NCBI GenBank assembly: GCA_034620365.1
Contig: JAQGEQ010000192.1
Location: forward strand, 3,281,001-3,345,000
Length of the DNA stretch: 64,000 nucleotides
Origin: Pegea sp. RAD2-039
Taxonomy: Eukaryota; Chordata; Thaliacea; Salpida; Salpidae
Direction: 5' to 3'
The notes below the pieces were generated by a model that searched no databases, was not told where the DNA came from, and saw nothing but the letters and a program-made list of their open reading frames with translations. Every line of letters begins with the position of its first letter. The first letter of the stretch is position 1. Made by a program: the position numbers and the translations under genes. This document shows, one piece after another, positions 37,042 through 52,000 of this stretch.

Positions 37042-40000
37042 TCAGAGAAACAGTTCCACGTCTGTAATAGAATCAGAACGACGTCCTTTGGAAGATCGAC
37101 TGGATGCAGAAGAGTTGTTGTGACGCTGACTGGATTCTGATCTCTTGTTGTTGCTGAAAGTGAAAAGATTGGAAGGAAGACTTTCTCGGGAAGAAGAATT
37201 GAAGGAGGAGCTAGTTGTAGGGAAGCGAGGAGGAGAAGTTTTGAACAATTGCGGCGCGCTCAGTTGTTTCTGATGATGAGAAGTCTTCGGAACAGGAAGA
37301 TTGTTGGAGGAAGATTCAGCTGTTGATGTAAAATGAAAAAAGATTATTTGATGAGGATGCTGCTATCTGATTGGTCAGTTGCTTCACAGTTGGACTCATC
37401 AAATGGATTTGTGAGTAACGACTGAGAAATTATACAGCAACATGCTTTGTGCGGATTAATGAGATCATGCGGTTAATCAGATAATAAATTGAAGGATCCA
37501 CTGAAAGCACCTTGACCAATTAACTAACATTTCGAACCCTCGACCCCTGTGCTATTAAAACTGAAAAGTAATTTGGTGTGGTGGGTGAGAACTTAGATCA
37601 TGCAAGTTGTGAGGAGGTATTATGTGATTGAAAGAAGAGGATTAGAGGATCGTAATCCGCTGTTTCGATTTCTTCCCAGACTTACTTCGATAAACTATTA
37701 GAACTTCTTACTGGAAGAAGAGATGTTGCTTCCAGTAGAAACTCCCGGCGTTGATCCATTGCTGCCACTAGTCAATCTCCCTATTTTATTCTTTTGCTCC
37801 TTAGAAACTTTGTTGTCTCCTTTAAGGGCTAATTTGCTCAATTTCGTGTTGAACATTTGCTGTTGTTGTTGCGCAAGCTGAAAGATGAATATTTGTGATT
37901 AGCTGGATCAAAAGATGAATATTTGTGATTAGTTGAATCGAAAGATGAATATTTGTGATTAGTTGAATCGAAAGATGAATATTTGTGATCAGTTGAATCG
38001 AAAGAAGAATATTTGTGATTAGTTGAATCGAAAGATATTTACTTTTCCAATCGTCAACTGGTTTGTGGCGCTGAATTGAAGATGTAGCGGAAGCTCCCCA
38101 TTTGCAACAGAACTTCTGGAAGGATCAGTAGAGAAAATCGGTGATGTGGAACGAGTATTTGACCTCATAGAGGACATTTCACTACTTTTATTGGGCAGAG
38201 AACTGGATACTATACTACTAGCTTGAGAGCCAACAGGACTAACGACAAATCCTGAAGACGTGTCTGCTTTCCGCTGTTGACTTCGAACACGAGCCAGCTC
38301 ACGTTGTAACTCAATCTTCATTTGAGACACTTCTGCTAATTCTTGTTCCACTTTCTGCTTCTCCATCCGAACTTCTACTTCTGTTTCTTTCAACTTCGCC
38401 TCCTCTTGTTCAACTGTCTGCATTTGTCGTCGTTTGTATTTATCAAATTGTTCTTTCTCCAATTTCAATTTTTGCTGAAAATAATTTAAAATTGAAAAGC
38501 AGCCAGGTGATTGGTTGATGAGCCAGGTGATTACTTACTTGTTCTTTGCGCAGCTCACTCAGCTGTTCTCCTTGCTTCAACTGGTTCCGTTTTAATTCTG
38601 CTTTTTCTAACCAGTCCGATCCTCGGTGTTTTCTCGATCTCTCTTGCTCCAGGATGTGGAAGATTCTGCCAAGACACAAACGCGTCAAATTCAATAATCG
38701 AACATCAAATGGAGATTACTTTGTGACAAAGGTATCTTGTAGTTGAGCTTGAGAAATGTAATCGTTACAAAGATGAAATAATTGCACGATTCCACTGTCT
38801 CCATAGCAACCAGGCTTTAAACCAATCAACAGGTTTGACAAAAACATACAATCAAATGATCAACTGACCTTGGAAGACTTTTGTAAAGAATCAGATCCAG
38901 AATCAGCTTCTGTGTCTTCAACTACATCAAATCCAAGACTCTTAATCGAAGATCCGCACTTTTTAACTGAAAACAGATGATTGAATTATTACAAAAATCC
39001 CGCCACTAGATGTCCTACTGTGATCAGTGATCTTGACCAGAAGAGGCATTGAAAGAGGAAAGGACTTCAATTGAAAATCTTCTTCGTTGATGAAAGAATT
39101 GAGAGAAGCTAGGGTAAAATGATCTACAAAAATATCACTGATGAGCAACCAGCAACCAGCAACCAGCTCAGTTACCTGAATCTAGGACAAAGGGGAAAAC
39201 ATCTTGATACTCTTTAAAGACTTGCATCTTTGATTGAAGAGCCGAGATGACATTTTCATCGATTGATTGAATCTTATCAAACAAACTCGCCCAGCGATTC
39301 GCCTTCTCGATAATGACTCGTTCAAGTTCACTACTCTCATCACCGTTGTTTCCTAAATTAAGATAAATCATTGAGATGATGATGATGAAGATGAAGATCA
39401 CACCTTCTTTGACATCAGTAACTGCTGATCTAATGGATGAGGCCATCTTTTTGAATTGGGCATCAGATGTTGCTCGACATTCGACCATTTGATTGGATGC
39501 GGCGTTGATGAGGAAGAGTCCCCGGGACATATATGCTACTTCACGGACGATCAATTTTCTTAATCCAATCACAGCAGGCTGGAAAGATGAAGAAGATTTA
39601 AAGGAGCTGAAGATGATTGAATATGAGAAGCTCACCGTGGGGCAGAATGTGTATTTGCCATTGTTGTCATGTAATAGTACGATGCAGTCAGATAAGATGA
39701 GCAAAAGGACATCTGGAAGATACAAGTGATTAGATGCAAGCGTAAACATGGAATGATCTTCAAACCAGTCATTTTTTGATCTTTCTTCATTTCAATCCTA
39801 AACGGTGAATCAGACAACTTCCGGTTATTAAGGAGAAAGTCTTTGCGATCAAATTTACTTCCTGTAAGTAAAAAATTTCCATTTTTATTTCTCTCTGATT
39901 ATTGACATCTAAAAGAAGCTAGCAGATGAACAATGGAAGTTGTAAACATTTGTAAAGTTCAAAACAAATAAACAAACAAATAGAAGCAAGCGAAGAAATG

Positions 40001-43000
40001 AGAGAAATTTGTGGAAAAAAATGTTATTGAGAAAGATTCGAAAGTTTTGATAAACTTTAAATTTCACGAAATATTTTCAGAAAATTTATTAGCAGCTTCA
40101 AAAGCATCGAGACATAGATTAGCTAATTAGCATATGCTAAGGTCAAGCTACAAACTTTTGGGACATTTGAAAATTGTCACAGTAACTTTTACAAGTACTT
40201 GGCTCAAATACAAGAAGATGAACGACAAATGAGCGAGCAAGTTGGTAGCATTCAAGTAAAATTTGCTGATTTCTCTGACCTTTGTAAATAGTGTTAGCTC
40301 TTGGTTCAGTCTTGTCATGTACATCGAGTAATTGCAAATACTTTTCACGGCTTTGTACTTGATCATCAACAGCTTTGGCAATTTCCTTGCTCAGATCAAA
40401 AGCTTTTTCAATATCATCAAAATCTTCGGGATGAGCTAAGACATTTAATTTCAAAGACTTGCAAAGATCATCAAAGAGCTGATCTCTCACTTTTTTTGGA
40501 GGTGTTTTCCAACAAAGTTTGCACCATGATAGGATATTTGGTGATCCTTTGAGTAATGAAGAGATAACACTCCGGGATTCCTTTTCTTTTTGTTCGAGGA
40601 TCTTCTTTTAATCTCTAAGAACCAATCCTGATGAAGATTTCGTCGAAGATCAAACCTACTTCAACTTACTTTGACGAGTGAAGCAAACTTTTTATCAGTT
40701 TTCAACAACTCTTTGTACAACGAGTTCATCTCAGATTGCAAAGAACAAAACTTCCCAAAAAGATCCTTCATCTTTTCACCGCTCACACCACTCCAATGTG
40801 AGAACAAGAGATCTCCGACTCGATGAACCACCTGAAGTCAACAACATTCACACCTTGACTGACTTCTACAACTTTCCGACCAACTTTATTATCTTGCTGC
40901 CGCGTTCGAAGCTGAAGAACGAATCGCGATACAAACTCAACATGCTCATCAATCATAGGGAACATCTTCTCGATCGTGTCTTCATCAAATTGAAGCTCAT
41001 TGACAAGTTCACGAGCAAATAACTTTTGTAGGATCTTCAAAGTTGTCAAATAATTGCGTTCAGTTTGAATGAATTCTGAATGAGGTTGACATCAATGAAG
41101 TGGCTGAGATGAAGATCAGGATCAGATTCTCACCGAAAATGATTTCTTGTCGTTTAATCTCTTTTCTCGTCATCTTTTTCACTACTTTCTTGTCCACAGT
41201 CACATTCCACGTCTCAGGCTCATTGGTCTTCAACATCAGGTCGGGATCGCTATCCAAGTGGTCACCAGGTGGCGATGTCACTGCAGAGGTAACAAAAGTG
41301 ATTTTTGTTGAAGAGTTGGCGACTTCTCACGATTTTCTCCCGTCGATAATCCAATTTCTCCCATTTCACTGTTCTCTTCTTCATTTCTACAAAACACAAA
41401 AATGAACAAAAACTGAAAATGGTTTTTTGGCGCTCTGACTTGTTAGTAACTGATGACCTGTTAGATTCTTCGCGAGGATTTTGCAAAAGTGATCTGTTGG
41501 CAAACAGCAAGATAAACAAACAAAAGAAGGATTTATGTGAGTTTGAAAACGAGATCAATTGAAGATGTGAGCGGGTATTAATCGGTGGTTACAAAATTAT
41601 TGACTTTTTTTCCACCTCTAAAATTATTTTAATTTTTTCACTGAAATCAATCAGAAGATATGCTTTGAATTTCAACGAAGGTGGAACTATCGATTAACTG
41701 GTGACAACGAGCAAATATAAGTTGTGATTTCAATCTCCATTTCTTAATTTTTTAGAATGAAACCATTTATTCAAGTTGATCAGACATCTCAAGCGATATT
41801 TGCAATTGAAATACATTTTCAGTGACAAAAAATTAAAGTAAAAACAAAACTTGTAGCAAATGATCTGATAAAGATGAGACTCACCTGTCTTTCACAGATT
41901 CCATTGTGCTTCCATGGGCAAAGACACTCTAAAAGAAGATTTCTAATTTAGTTTTGAAGCAAACAAATAAAGTGCTTACTTTAGGACGAGGTTGAAAACT
42001 GCCAGTTGTCCGTTGATTAATTGTAGTAGTAGCTACAAATGACAATCAGTTACCACAGATCGCATAAATGATATTGAAATAGTAATTATTCAACTACCAA
42101 CAAGCATTGCTACAATTAATTGGATATGATAATAAACCAACCAAAAGGCTGATGAGATGAACCGTAGAGCATGATACTTGAATCATTCGATGGATTCTTC
42201 TGTAAAAGCAAATTTCTTGTTAGTTACCAAATAGAAATAACAGAAAATATATTTTTGTGGCTTCTCACCTTCAAATACTTTCTTATATCTTCTAAAAATA
42301 CTTCAAAACTACCAATAACTCTCGTATTTTCTTCCATCGCAAATAAAGCTATCAACTAGCAGTTGGCTCGTTAATAAAAACTTTCTTTTTATTTTACATA
42401 ATTCATCTAAACGGTTTAAACTTGTAAATCTTGAGTACAACAAATATTCAGCTTAATCAGACAAAACATCCGTTTTCTAATACTTGGCTGCGATTCGTTA
42501 GAATTGTTAAGAAACCTTTTAATACTAAAATCAACGCTTGTTTGTACTTGTTTGGAATACTTTTGGAGATGTACTTCTATTTTAAGTTTGTTTTTTTAGT
42601 AGTAGTGAGAAAACATTTTAAATTGTAAACAAATTTTGACTGGGTGCAAAAAGTGTTGCTAAATAATTACCTAAAAAAGCTTTATGCATTATTAAAAGGA
42701 AGATTTAATTAAGTGAAAACAGTTGTAATAAAAAAATTATAAAGTTCAGATTTAATCGTCACCAAAATATGGCAAAAGATATTTGCAAGTTTTGTTTAAG
42801 TAAGCATGAAGTCCAAGTTACACGCCAGGAAATGCTGTTGACGCTAACAACTTTCAATCTCATCATAAACCTTGCTTACACTGAAACTTTTGCTTCGTAT
42901 TTATCAATACTCACAAAATAGTAATTATTGTTGAAAGTATCGAACATTTGGACTTCAACTCACCTGATGACTGCTTTTAGTTTTGAGATTTGAACCAATT

Positions 43001-46000
43001 TCATGACGAGTTGAAAGTTTTTCACCTGGATAAAAATAAGTTTGTTTCAGTTGGACGAGATACTCTTAACTCATATTAAAATAGTTTTTGAGGTTGGTAG
43101 AAACAAACTTGTATATGAAAAATTTAAGTTTTAAAACTCTGTCACATGGAGAACTTGTCCAAGTTTATCGAATTCTACAGTTTTCGAAAAATGTACAAAA
43201 CTTTACAAGTTCAGACTCTTAAAAGCTTTTTGAACATCAGCTTCTTCTTATTTAATTTGAAAAGTTACATTTTTTAAAACCTTTTTGTCACCATTATAAT
43301 TTGGCAAATAAATTTTAGAATTTAAAAAGTTGCAAATTTTCAGCATGTTATTAAAACGGCTTTTAGTGCTAACATTGAAACCAACTTCATTGGTATTCAA
43401 TTTGATAAATGAATTAGTAATTGTTTCAATAAAGCTTTAAGTGATTCAAAAACCAACAACTTCAATAATTGATTTGTCATTCTTTCTTAAGATAATAATT
43501 ATAGTGACCCAAGAAAATAGTACCAATAAAAGATTACAACAAAATCGGATCAGATGTTTATTTTTGTTTTAAGTAGAATTCTTTGAGGAGTTTTTTTACT
43601 AAATGAATATTTGTGAATTTTGCAAATCACAAATTTGCTTTTATTTAATCTTAAGCCTTGAAATAAAAGTAAAAACAAACTTACGTAAACTCAGAAATAC
43701 ATTTGGAAAATGCTTAAAGTTAAAAAATATATAAATAAAACTATCTTGATTTTAAAGTGCAAATTAAATAAAAAATGTGTTGGAGTTCAACCTGTATCTT
43801 ATATTAGAAAAAATAATCTTAAAAAAACTATTTGCTTGTAACCTAGAAAAAGTTTTGAGAAACTTCTTCAGTATAAAAGACGGGATGTAGATAGTTCCTG
43901 TTTTATTTACATACTGTTAAGACAAATGATAGAAAATCTATAATGTGCCAAATTTCATTATGATTTTGAATCACTTAAAAAATAAACTTTTCTAAACTCA
44001 CTTTTCTAGCCTTATATTGGTTATCAATTCTAAAGATTGAAATTTTTAATGGTTATCATCAAGATATTTACAAAATGTTTTAAAAGCTTCCATCAAGATA
44101 GGTTTTCTGACATGTACTGTTAGAAACAGGCAAAAAGCTTGATTATCAAACACAAGATTTCTCTGTAGAAAAATGTGTTTGGAATCGAACGAGATACTAC
44201 AAACTTCAGCTAATACTACAAAGTTAGTATACTTAGAAAGTAGCCAAGTGAAAATGTAATTACAAGAATAGACTTTCATCAAATATTTAAAAAATCTTTA
44301 AAAAATAGAAAAGAATTTGAAAACCTTTTATAGAGATTTCTATTAGGTATCTTAAAGTTAAATCTTCTAAGCTATCACATTTAGTAAATTGAATTTGGTT
44401 GAATTAATGAAGCAAAGATTATTGATAAAAGCCTTCTTCCTCTATAACCTCAAACTTCAAAATCTTTAAAAATCTAACTTCCAAATCACAATGTAAGATG
44501 TAAGAGATGACAATGGACTTATGCAAAGCCTTACCTTTTCTTGAAGCTTTTCTTGGCAACGTGACAGCATTTCTGCCATCCCAAACATCAAACTGATAAT
44601 TGCTGTTCGACTTTTCCTCAGCAATCGTTTCAATTTCTTCTATCGAATTTTTTCTGTACCATTTACGAGAAGAAGATTTCTTAGAAGCCCTATAATCTTT
44701 AGCAGTTTTAGGTCTTGGTGAGGTCCTGGGAGAAGTTGCTGACCCAGGGATGTGAGAAACTGAAGTATATGCCAGTTTACTAGATCTTTGCAGCTTGGGA
44801 TTTTGTTGAAAGGAGTTTTCGGAAGATGGAAATAGATCTTTGCTCCGAGTCGCGTTTTTTACTCCTAAATCTGAATTGATGAGTCGTTGAGACAAATTTG
44901 CATCATACAAAGAGTCCACAGAAGTCGGAGATTTCTTACTACTAATATCAAGACGCTCAAAGGCAAGGTTACTGATGCGTGGTCTCAAAACATGTTTTTT
45001 TGTTGAGACAAATTGTTGACTACTATCTTCATCATCACTCAAAGTTATTGGATCTGTTCCTTGTGAACTCGGGCGTCTACTCCAAACCCACTGGGAAAAT
45101 TTAGAAGGACTTTTGGAAGCCAGTTTGCTCAATGAATCACATGGAATGAGGTTTCTCGGTAATGTTTTAGATTGGAACTTCGAATGTTTGGTTGATCTTT
45201 CCATCTTACTTGCGTCTTCTTCATTCAAATAATTTTCCATCGAATTTTTGCTTCTTTTGTTAAAAACATTCATAATAGCTGCAGTAAGGTGCTGTTTCTT
45301 ACCCTTACTGAATGCACCACTAATATTAGACAAACTATCATCAGATAATCTCCTTTCAACTGAATGTTGAGACAAATGCATTGTAATTAATTTTAGAATT
45401 AGAAACAAATTATAAATCTCGTCAAAGCTGCTGGTAATTTCATCATTTATAGTTTCAAAATGTTAATAAACTTTTGATGAAATTAAGTTTTGATGAAAAG
45501 CATAAAAGTTGGTTTTGTTTCATACTAAGTTTGCACGGATACGTCGAATACTATTGAAGGTAAATGACTTGTCGGCTACAGTACAATGTGGCGCCGAGTC
45601 GGCAAAGTAACTTGACAGTTAAATTGAAACACGTTTAACATCAAATCAGCAAGCTACTAGTAAAGAGTATCTAACACAAATAGAAAGATCATTACTAAAA
45701 GTTTCAATTATAAATAAAAATCTTGAAGTTTGGAAAGTTTACAAAAATGATGGGTTTATGAGCACATACTGCGTTGCTAGTTTTGATAGCTGCAATGGTC
45801 GACAATATTACTTCCTAGTGCTATTAATTTAGATTTGCTATAAGTAATGAAATGGTGAATGCAAAAAGACAAAAAAGTCTAAATCAGCGTGTTTGCAGGG
45901 ATGGTAGACCAGCGATAAAATAATCTGAAAATAGCTCCAATAATTTGAAGATCATACTGAAATAGTGAATTAAAAACAGTTTACCAAAACTATTTTTGTA

Positions 46001-49000
46001 TTTTTTTATCATGATTTATTTTGTTATTTGATTGCTTAAAAACCTTATCAATACACAGATCAACATTATTGATCGGGTAATTTAATAATATTGATAAAGT
46101 TAATTTCTAGTTTAGTTCAGTGTAGCCTCATCGAGTATATATTAGTTTCAAAATAATGATGAAGACAACAAGAAATAAGGAAACTTGAAATAAAACTAGA
46201 AACTTTAATGATAAATCAGATATGAAATCTTTTTTTAAGTGAGCTTATTCTTCCGAAGAGCAATTAAATCTTAATTAGAAGTTTTGCTCAAGCAACTTAA
46301 TTATCAATAACCGAAGAAAACTTGCTAAAATAACTACTGAACCGAAAACTTCGGTAATTAAACAAACTTCAATTTCTGACATTTAATTGTTTCAAGTGTA
46401 AATGAAGTAAAATATTTTAGGAAAAATTGAAAAGATTTATTACAAGAAAACAAACATCTTTTAAATTAAGTGAAAAGGATTCTTAAGTAGAAGTTTAAAA
46501 CTTAAGCAGATTACTAAGTTTAAGTAAGAGACAGAGCTTTTTGTTATTATGCTGAAAGGAAATAGTTAATAAAACAATAAAATTTGTTCATTAAAAACAG
46601 CTAAATCTGGTTAACTGACAAAATAAAATACCTCCATCTATCATATTTATTGACAGCAAACTTTTGGAAGAAAATACATGAGATTACATCATACCAAAAT
46701 TCAATACAAAAAGTAAAGTTTCTCCAAAAGAAAATAACTACGTAAAAAACGACTTTACATGCTTCAGTTTGTTGTAAAATATTCATTTTTAACTTGTATA
46801 AAGTCTGTTATCATGTTAATCATTTCTTAATATAGACAAAGTAGAAGTTAGCTGAATAAATGGAAATCCCATACTCAATTGATTTACAGAAACATCAGAA
46901 TTATCTTCAAATGATTGAAAAAATATTAAAGTTATTCTTAAAAATTTCTAACATCAAATTTATTTGAAAATTAATATATTGAGGCAAGTTATCAATAATA
47001 AGTTGGTAATTTCACAACAAAAACATCTGAAGTTTTTTTAAGTAAAAAATAATCTTCTAAATAAACTTAATCATCAAAATCTTGATAAACAAAAACTTTT
47101 TACTAAAATTATATTTTTAAATTGAAAAGAAAAAAGAAGACAACAAAAAGTCTGCGGCTAAAATATCTAAAAATATTCGAAAAAGATCGTGCTCAGATAA
47201 AAGGGTTTCCCACTAAAAAATTAGAAAATAATATTTTTTCAGAAATAAGTAGTTAAAAAACCGTGACATCAAGTAAATGTAAATTGACTGACTTGCTAGC
47301 TATCTGACTGAAAAGTGTAAGAAGAAAAAGTTAAAATGAAAATCGTTCGAAAAGGAAAAAAGAAGTGATCAGAAATTTGAAAAAATAAAAGAACAATTAG
47401 TCACGTGACCCTGAATGATGAAAGAATTTTAAAGTCTGATTAATTCGTGTAAATGATTAACATGAATTTTACCGAGAAACGACCTTGTGTCTTTAATATA
47501 TTCACTTTCACTTGATTTTTACTGATAATATAATCGAAAGTTAGAGATTGAATTGGTTTAAATGGAAATATTTTTAAACATTTTTCTTTCAAATTTCTAT
47601 CATACAACAAAATTTATTCAATTAAATAAACTTTCAACAAAGCATCATGACTCTTTAAATATTTAATTAACTTTTCGTTTTTCTCAATTTACTCAGTTTG
47701 TTCGAGTTTAGTGAGGCTAAATTAAAAAGTGTTTCTGTTAAAGTGTTAAAATTAGAAAAACTGCTTTTTGTTACTTCACCTATTGCTCATAGTAATCAGT
47801 TTGTAAGTGAAACGAATATTTAGTGAGTTGCTGACTCACCAATTACATCAACAGGCAACAAAATAATTTGCAACTTGGTGGTTGCAGATAAGAAAATTGA
47901 AAGTGAAAACATGCAGTAAGCTACATGTAAATATTTGGCAGGAAATTCAGCTTTAGAACGTTTCCAAGTTTCTAGCATGACTGTTTACAAGTATTCTGAT
48001 GGATGATTTGGACTTATTGTAAATATCCAACATTAAAATAGTAAACATTTGAAAGTGAAAGTAACAGATCGATTTGTTAGTTGATGAAACAAACTCTTGG
48101 GACTTGCTTGAGTTGGTAACGACGTTGTTGTATAAATATTCAAGTTTGAGCAAATAATTAATTTGAAAAGTTGCTCTCATAACTGTTGCAAAACAATTTA
48201 GCAAAATCATAATTTGTAGATAATATCAAATAGAAGCTCGTGATTTATGAAATCCTCATCTTTATTAGATATTTCCAGGATTTTACAAGAAAGTTTGAAA
48301 AGTAATCTTCGCATATATTCAAATAAGTTTCAAACAATTTTCTTAATGGTTGAATAATTTGCTGAATATCTTATGTCGTCAGAAGCAAATAAACAAATAG
48401 AAAAAAAATGTGAAGCATTTGACGATGATTCTGCTGTTGATAGACTTCAACTTGTCTGAACCTTGTTGGTTTTCTCAAACCTTTAACTTGATAAACTTCA
48501 AAACTCAAGTATCTGAAGTTCTGGTGAAACTTTAAAGCTTATCAAAACCTCATCTACTTGAAACTAATTTTGTACAGCGAGATTAAAAGATTGCAATCAA
48601 GGATTAAAAGTAAACAAATAATAAACATTCGTTAAATTACCTTCTATTAATGGTGGATGTACTCCGATTTTCGGCTTATTCTGTAAAATATGTAAAAGTT
48701 AAAAGGAAGCAGCTCATTGGTCAGTTACACAATCACCTTTTTAGTGAAATGTTTGATGAAACTCAACTTTCTAGTCACTGCTTTTTGATCTGGTTTCAAC
48801 AAACTCTTCGATGTCGAAGAAGCTGTTTCCATGGAAACCCTGAAGATACAACAAAGTTTAGTGAAGCTAGGAAACAAACTAAATTAAAATATGAAGCAAG
48901 CATGAGACAGACATCGAGATGCTTGTAAGCTGAAGACAATGACCATCAAACAGTTACCGCAAGAAGGCAGTAGAGAGTTAAAGATAGACGAATGACAGAT

Positions 49001-52000
49001 GTAAACAAATCTGATATTTACAGAAAATTTTTGAAATGTCGCAGAAAACGAAATGGCAAAAAAGATTTGGTGGTGAGTTTTGACAAGTAGAATGAAAAAA
49101 TAATGAATCCTTGAGTAAATGAGAACATTAACTGATCAAAATTTGCCAAACAAACGTATGAGATCAAAGTTACAAAGTAACAAGCAATGAGTGATGAGGA
49201 AAGTCTCAAAGTAAGCTTCAAATTAAAACATAATCCTCCGACAAAGATCTTTTGCAACAGATATTGATGATGCTTACTGGATCATGTAACTTCAACTTTA
49301 AGCCGCTTGTTGCAAAAGTGGATAAAATGAGAAAGTTGTAAACTGTAAGTACTACTTGAATTTTATTTATCATTTACAAAGAAATCAGAAAATGAATTTA
49401 CTTTTGCTGGTGTTGTAGTTGGCCATTGCGAATATGAAATAGTCGATCTAGATTGAAAATAACAAAATGTTCAGACTTGAACTATGTGGTTAAAGTAAAC
49501 ATTGATTTACAAGTGATGCAAAGTATCAATGAACATCTTCATTCATACCTTCATCATCTAATCTATCTTCATCTCTTAGAGGGAAGCTAAGACCTCGTGA
49601 TCTTATGATAGTTGGTGAACTCTGTGAGAAAAAATGTTGTTTTTTACTTTGATCAATTATGACATATAAAGAGGAATGATTTGAAAATTGATTTCAATTT
49701 AATCTAATCAAGATACATTTGTTAAATTGATTTCAATTTTAAGAAAAAATTGGAATAACAAATAGAAAAAAAAACAGATTGCAAATGTAAAGTTGTTTGT
49801 AACACAAGTGATTGGTTAACTCTATAAACAAGTGACAAATTGATAGAAAGATGACTTATTAACAGATCTAAAAAATATAATTTTTAATTTAACTGTAAAT
49901 AGAAGTTTAAAGATTTGATAAAATCACAAATTATTTAGTTGAAAGAAGGTTTAGCACAATTACACATTCATCCATGTATTTACATCACATAAATATTTAC
50001 TCAAACATAAGTATTAGCTTTTAAAAAATGCATCTCAAATGTTAATTTTGATAAGTCAAAACCCTTCACTAACCCGGTGAATGACATCTGTAAATAAAAA
50101 AAACGAATTTTTAAATATTATTCTTAAAAATGTCAGTAATTACAAATAAAAATACAATTAGCAAATAACCTGAATGATGCTTCTGTACGGAAGCAACGAT
50201 TGGTTGCTCAATATGATCCTCATCACTAAGCTTTGGATGATTTGATTCTGATGATTGAGTACTCTGCAGATGTTTTGAAGAAATAAAAATAAAAATCTAC
50301 AAAATAGTTTGAGACTGACTTGTGACAAGTTTGTTGATTCAATTTCATCATCTTCAAATTGAAACCTATAAAAATTGATATCAGTTTCAACAAGCTGATG
50401 TAGATGACTCACGATTTGCAAGCTTGTATCGGTTTGTTAACTGATGAAGTGATTTCTGCATCAGCATCAACATGTAAGCTCTCAGATGAGTGCCAACTAT
50501 GAGGTCGAGTAGGTGAGAAATCAACTCGACGAACTTGCAAAGTCTTAAACACAATTAGAAGCAGTTAGAAGACCATCAAAATATCCAGATCACCCAAAAG
50601 CCAAGTGAGAAGGTTTCATGTTAACTGGAATCGGGTTTGCAAGCTAGCCAAGGGGTAATAGCGAAGGTTTTAAGTGCAGTTAGCTACTTAATCTCAATCA
50701 GATGAAAGTGATTAAATAGAGCTAGTTGATTAGTGAAGAAAAGATCACCAAAAGTCAGCTGATGGAAGTAAAATTGATGTTACATGAAAAGTTGGCATGC
50801 ATTAACTACACCTTTTACACATCTACATACCGGGTTTGGTTCATAATGGTCAATTACAGCATTAATCTGTGAGTGAGGAAAACAAAACAAATCGATTTAA
50901 CATCAAAAGAAGCCCTCAACAGATACCACTTAGTAAATTTAACTACTTTAAAATTGAAAAGTTTGCAACAAGTCAAATTAGTTAAGTTTTTAATGGTTAA
51001 AAAAATCTTCTGATTTTCTGCTTTTTATTTTCTTTAAACAAAACGATATGATTATTTGGAAAGAGAATTGAACAAATTCGGATTAAGTGAATTTCTCATC
51101 ACTCAAAATAGATTTTCGAACGTAAAGCAATTTCTCTTTCTGATGAATGCAGTGAACAAACCTCAGCTTCTAGTCGTTCTTCACTGATATCAATTGGTAG
51201 AGCGTTTCTATTTCGAGGTTCGATCATCACTTCATCATTGACATTTTCAACTACAGACATCAACAAAAACTCACTTACTATCAACAACAACCATCAACTC
51301 ACCTAAAAGATCATCTTGAACAAGATCAGGACATGACAAACTCATTCTTTTACCCTCTTCTTTTTCATTCTGCAACAAAATTATTAAAATATGAAATGAT
51401 AAAAGTGAAAGCTGACATCTTCATCATTTGGATAATAGTAGGGATCTCCATATTCCTCTTCTTTGAAGTCGATCACTACAAGACACATAAACAGTGTCAC
51501 AATAAACATCCGTGAGAGCCTTCATCACCTGATTTGCTTTCACCCAACCCGTACTCGACATGTCGACTGTAAACTTCATCAAAGTTTTCGTCGGGATAAA
51601 GAAGATAGCTTCCCTGAGCATCCCGATGAGTCGGAGATGATGAAGATTCAACACAACTTTGCCACTCGTGAAAAGGAATTGCTGTTAATGGAATTTCAGG
51701 AGCTTCTGATGTCAAACTGAACTTCTGGATCTGATCATCTATAAAAGAGCATTAAGATGAAGTGTTCAATCATCAAATGATCAGTGACCTATCGGTGGAA
51801 AGTCTTCACTTGTGTATCGAACAGTAGCTGTGGTAGCATCATAGTTAGTTCTTTTGATAGTCGAGTCGGGGTAGAGCCAGTTCTTCTCTTCTTTGTCTAT
51901 TCTGTTGTATTTATGAGGACTGCAAACAATAAAATTAATTTACAATTTTTTCACACGAATTGAAAAGTTGTTAAGTTTTAACAGCTTCTGACAGCGCAAT

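Noticed and set aside
37880..38039. Direct repeats that could suggest a CRISPR array
   Set aside because: Units are contiguous with no unique spacers and lie in a eukaryotic intron, so this is a minisatellite.
38511..38746. Two overlapping plus-strand frames
   Set aside because: They are the complement of RhoGEF coiled-coil exons, which explain the open reading.
40301..41022. Plus-strand frames of 83-114 codons
   Set aside because: They are antisense to the DH domain exons, which have clear family similarity on the minus strand.
48650..48928. Open frame of 92 codons on the plus strand
   Set aside because: It lies opposite a plausible minus-strand RhoGEF exon (about 48,785-48,838), has no domain and no splice context of its own.
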